Shown here in pieces: positions 63,549 through 64,000 of a DNA stretch of 64,000 nt. The DNA lies in NCBI RefSeq assembly GCF_003719335.1, contig NZ_RIAS01000015.1, positions 62,001-126,000 on the forward strand. Direction: 5' to 3'. The notes beneath the pieces are model-generated. The model had not been told where the DNA came from. It did not search any database and was given only the letters and a program-made list of their open reading frames with translations. Made by a program: the position numbers and the translations under genes. Within the stretch, counting starts at the first letter, position 1; every line of letters starts with the position of its first letter. Source of the DNA: Paenibacillus amylolyticus. Lineage in GTDB: Bacteria > Bacillota > Bacilli > Paenibacillales > Paenibacillaceae.

Positions 63549-63758
63549 TTTTTGTTGGATAAAAAGTGGGTCTTAGGGAGGAGGGATAATCACCTTAGAA
63601 TCATGGGGAAATATGAAAATGATACCAAAATACTAGTTATACATGGTAGAATATTGATTATATTTCCAAATTTAGTTTTTGGTTTTGTTTGATAAGCAAG
63701 TTAGCCGTTTGACCAAATGAAGCATCCCCATACTAAGGTACATAGGAGCGTGAACAGA
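63549..63758 (+). promoter_or_regulatory. Upstream region of SLH-protein gene, 210 bp
   Basis: No gene is visible. TGGTAGAAT near 63645 looks like an extended -10 without a clear -35. Confidence 0.3.
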
Positions 63759-64000
63759 TTGAAAAAGAAGCAAGTGGTTCAAGGGAAGAAGAAAAAAGGA
63801 TTTGTTTATATGATGGGGCTGTTGACAGCAGCCATGATGGCAGGAACATGTCTTTCTTTTGGAATGGGATATGGGCAGTGGACGACAGTGGTTAGTGCTG
63901 CGGGAGTGAACGACAGCGTAGGGAGTCGGTTCAGCGATATCAAGGGACACTGGGCTCAGGCAACGATTGCAAAAGCATATGAGAAAAATTTGATTTCCGG
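63759..64000 (+). CDS. SLH-domain surface protein, N-terminal part
   Basis: The first 80 codons of a secreted protein cut by the window end. A Lys-rich start and hydrophobic stretch (about 15-35) form a signal peptide, probably cut near VVSAAG, and an S-layer homology domain begins at RFSDIKGHWAQATIAKAYEK. SLH domains bind pyruvylated secondary cell-wall polymer, so the protein is surface-attached; what it carries lies beyond the window. TTG at 63759 with AGGAG 10 nt upstream is preferred; GTG at 63750 is in frame but almost touches that site. Confidence 0.75.
   Translation, partial: MKKKQVVQGKKKKGFVYMMGLLTAAMMAGTCLSFGMGYGQWTTVVSAAGVNDSVGSRFSDIKGHWAQATIAKAYEKNLIS

Overview
The window reads as a chromosomal segment of a Paenibacillus-like Gram-positive bacterium. 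Evidence for this is the split glycine decarboxylase (gcvPA/gcvPB), the mltG and U32-peptidase neighbourhood, a flotillin operon with a sigma-W-type promoter, a GlcT-controlled glucose PTS, an S-layer-homology protein and strong AGGAGG-type ribosome binding sites. The genus is inferred from gene content and style. No rRNA, tRNA, CRISPR array, integrase or intact transposase was recognised.

Layout. 1-3.8 kb: housekeeping cluster (two DUF1292 proteins, mltG, the U32 pair trhP1/trhP2 for tRNA 5-hydroxyuridine). 4-9.4 kb: chemoreceptor, class B penicillin-binding protein, AI-2E-type membrane protein. 9.5-14.6 kb: polysaccharide deacetylase, ilvD, a KGG-repeat stress protein, an acyltransferase. 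14.8-20.2 kb: kdgK/kdgA for 2-keto-3-deoxygluconate, then hydrolase, HAD phosphatase, sirtuin and aldo/keto reductase. 20.3-25.3 kb: AraC regulator divergent from galK-galE-galT. 25.3-29.7 kb: flavin-type protein, iron alcohol dehydrogenase, nfeD-flotillin. 29.8-35.2 kb: glcT, a RAT/terminator switch, ptsG, ptsH, ptsI.

35.25-40.0 kb is a very AT-rich island encoding a sublancin-like glycocin. It has a five-cysteine precursor, a C39-peptidase ABC exporter, a thioredoxin-like protein, a SunS-like S-glycosyltransferase and a DsbB-like oxidase. It sits directly downstream of the glucose PTS, the system known to determine sublancin sensitivity in Bacillus subtilis. No immunity gene was recognised in it.

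40.0-45.4 kb: the gcvT-gcvPA-gcvPB operon under a tandem glycine riboswitch, with divergent gcvH. 45.7-51.2 kb: mannitol operon mtlA-mtlR-mtlF-mtlD. 51.2-54.15 kb: a CWC zinc-type protein and a MutS2-like ATPase without an Smr domain. The ATPase gene is preceded by a leader of about 375 nt with a good promoter, a seven-codon upstream ORF, mutually exclusive 1:2 / 2:3 / 3:4 pairings and two intrinsic terminators. This is the layout of ribosome-mediated, antibiotic-type attenuation. 54.2-63.4 kb: a rhamnogalacturonan-oligosaccharide locus (YtdP-type regulator, YteP/YtcP permeases, YtcQ-type binding lipoprotein, GH105 YteR, and a second binding lipoprotein after a small palindromic element). The window ends inside an SLH-domain surface protein.

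The two strongest leads are the glycocin island next to its probable target system, and the attenuator-controlled Smr-less MutS2 paralogue, which may be an inducible ribosome-acting factor.
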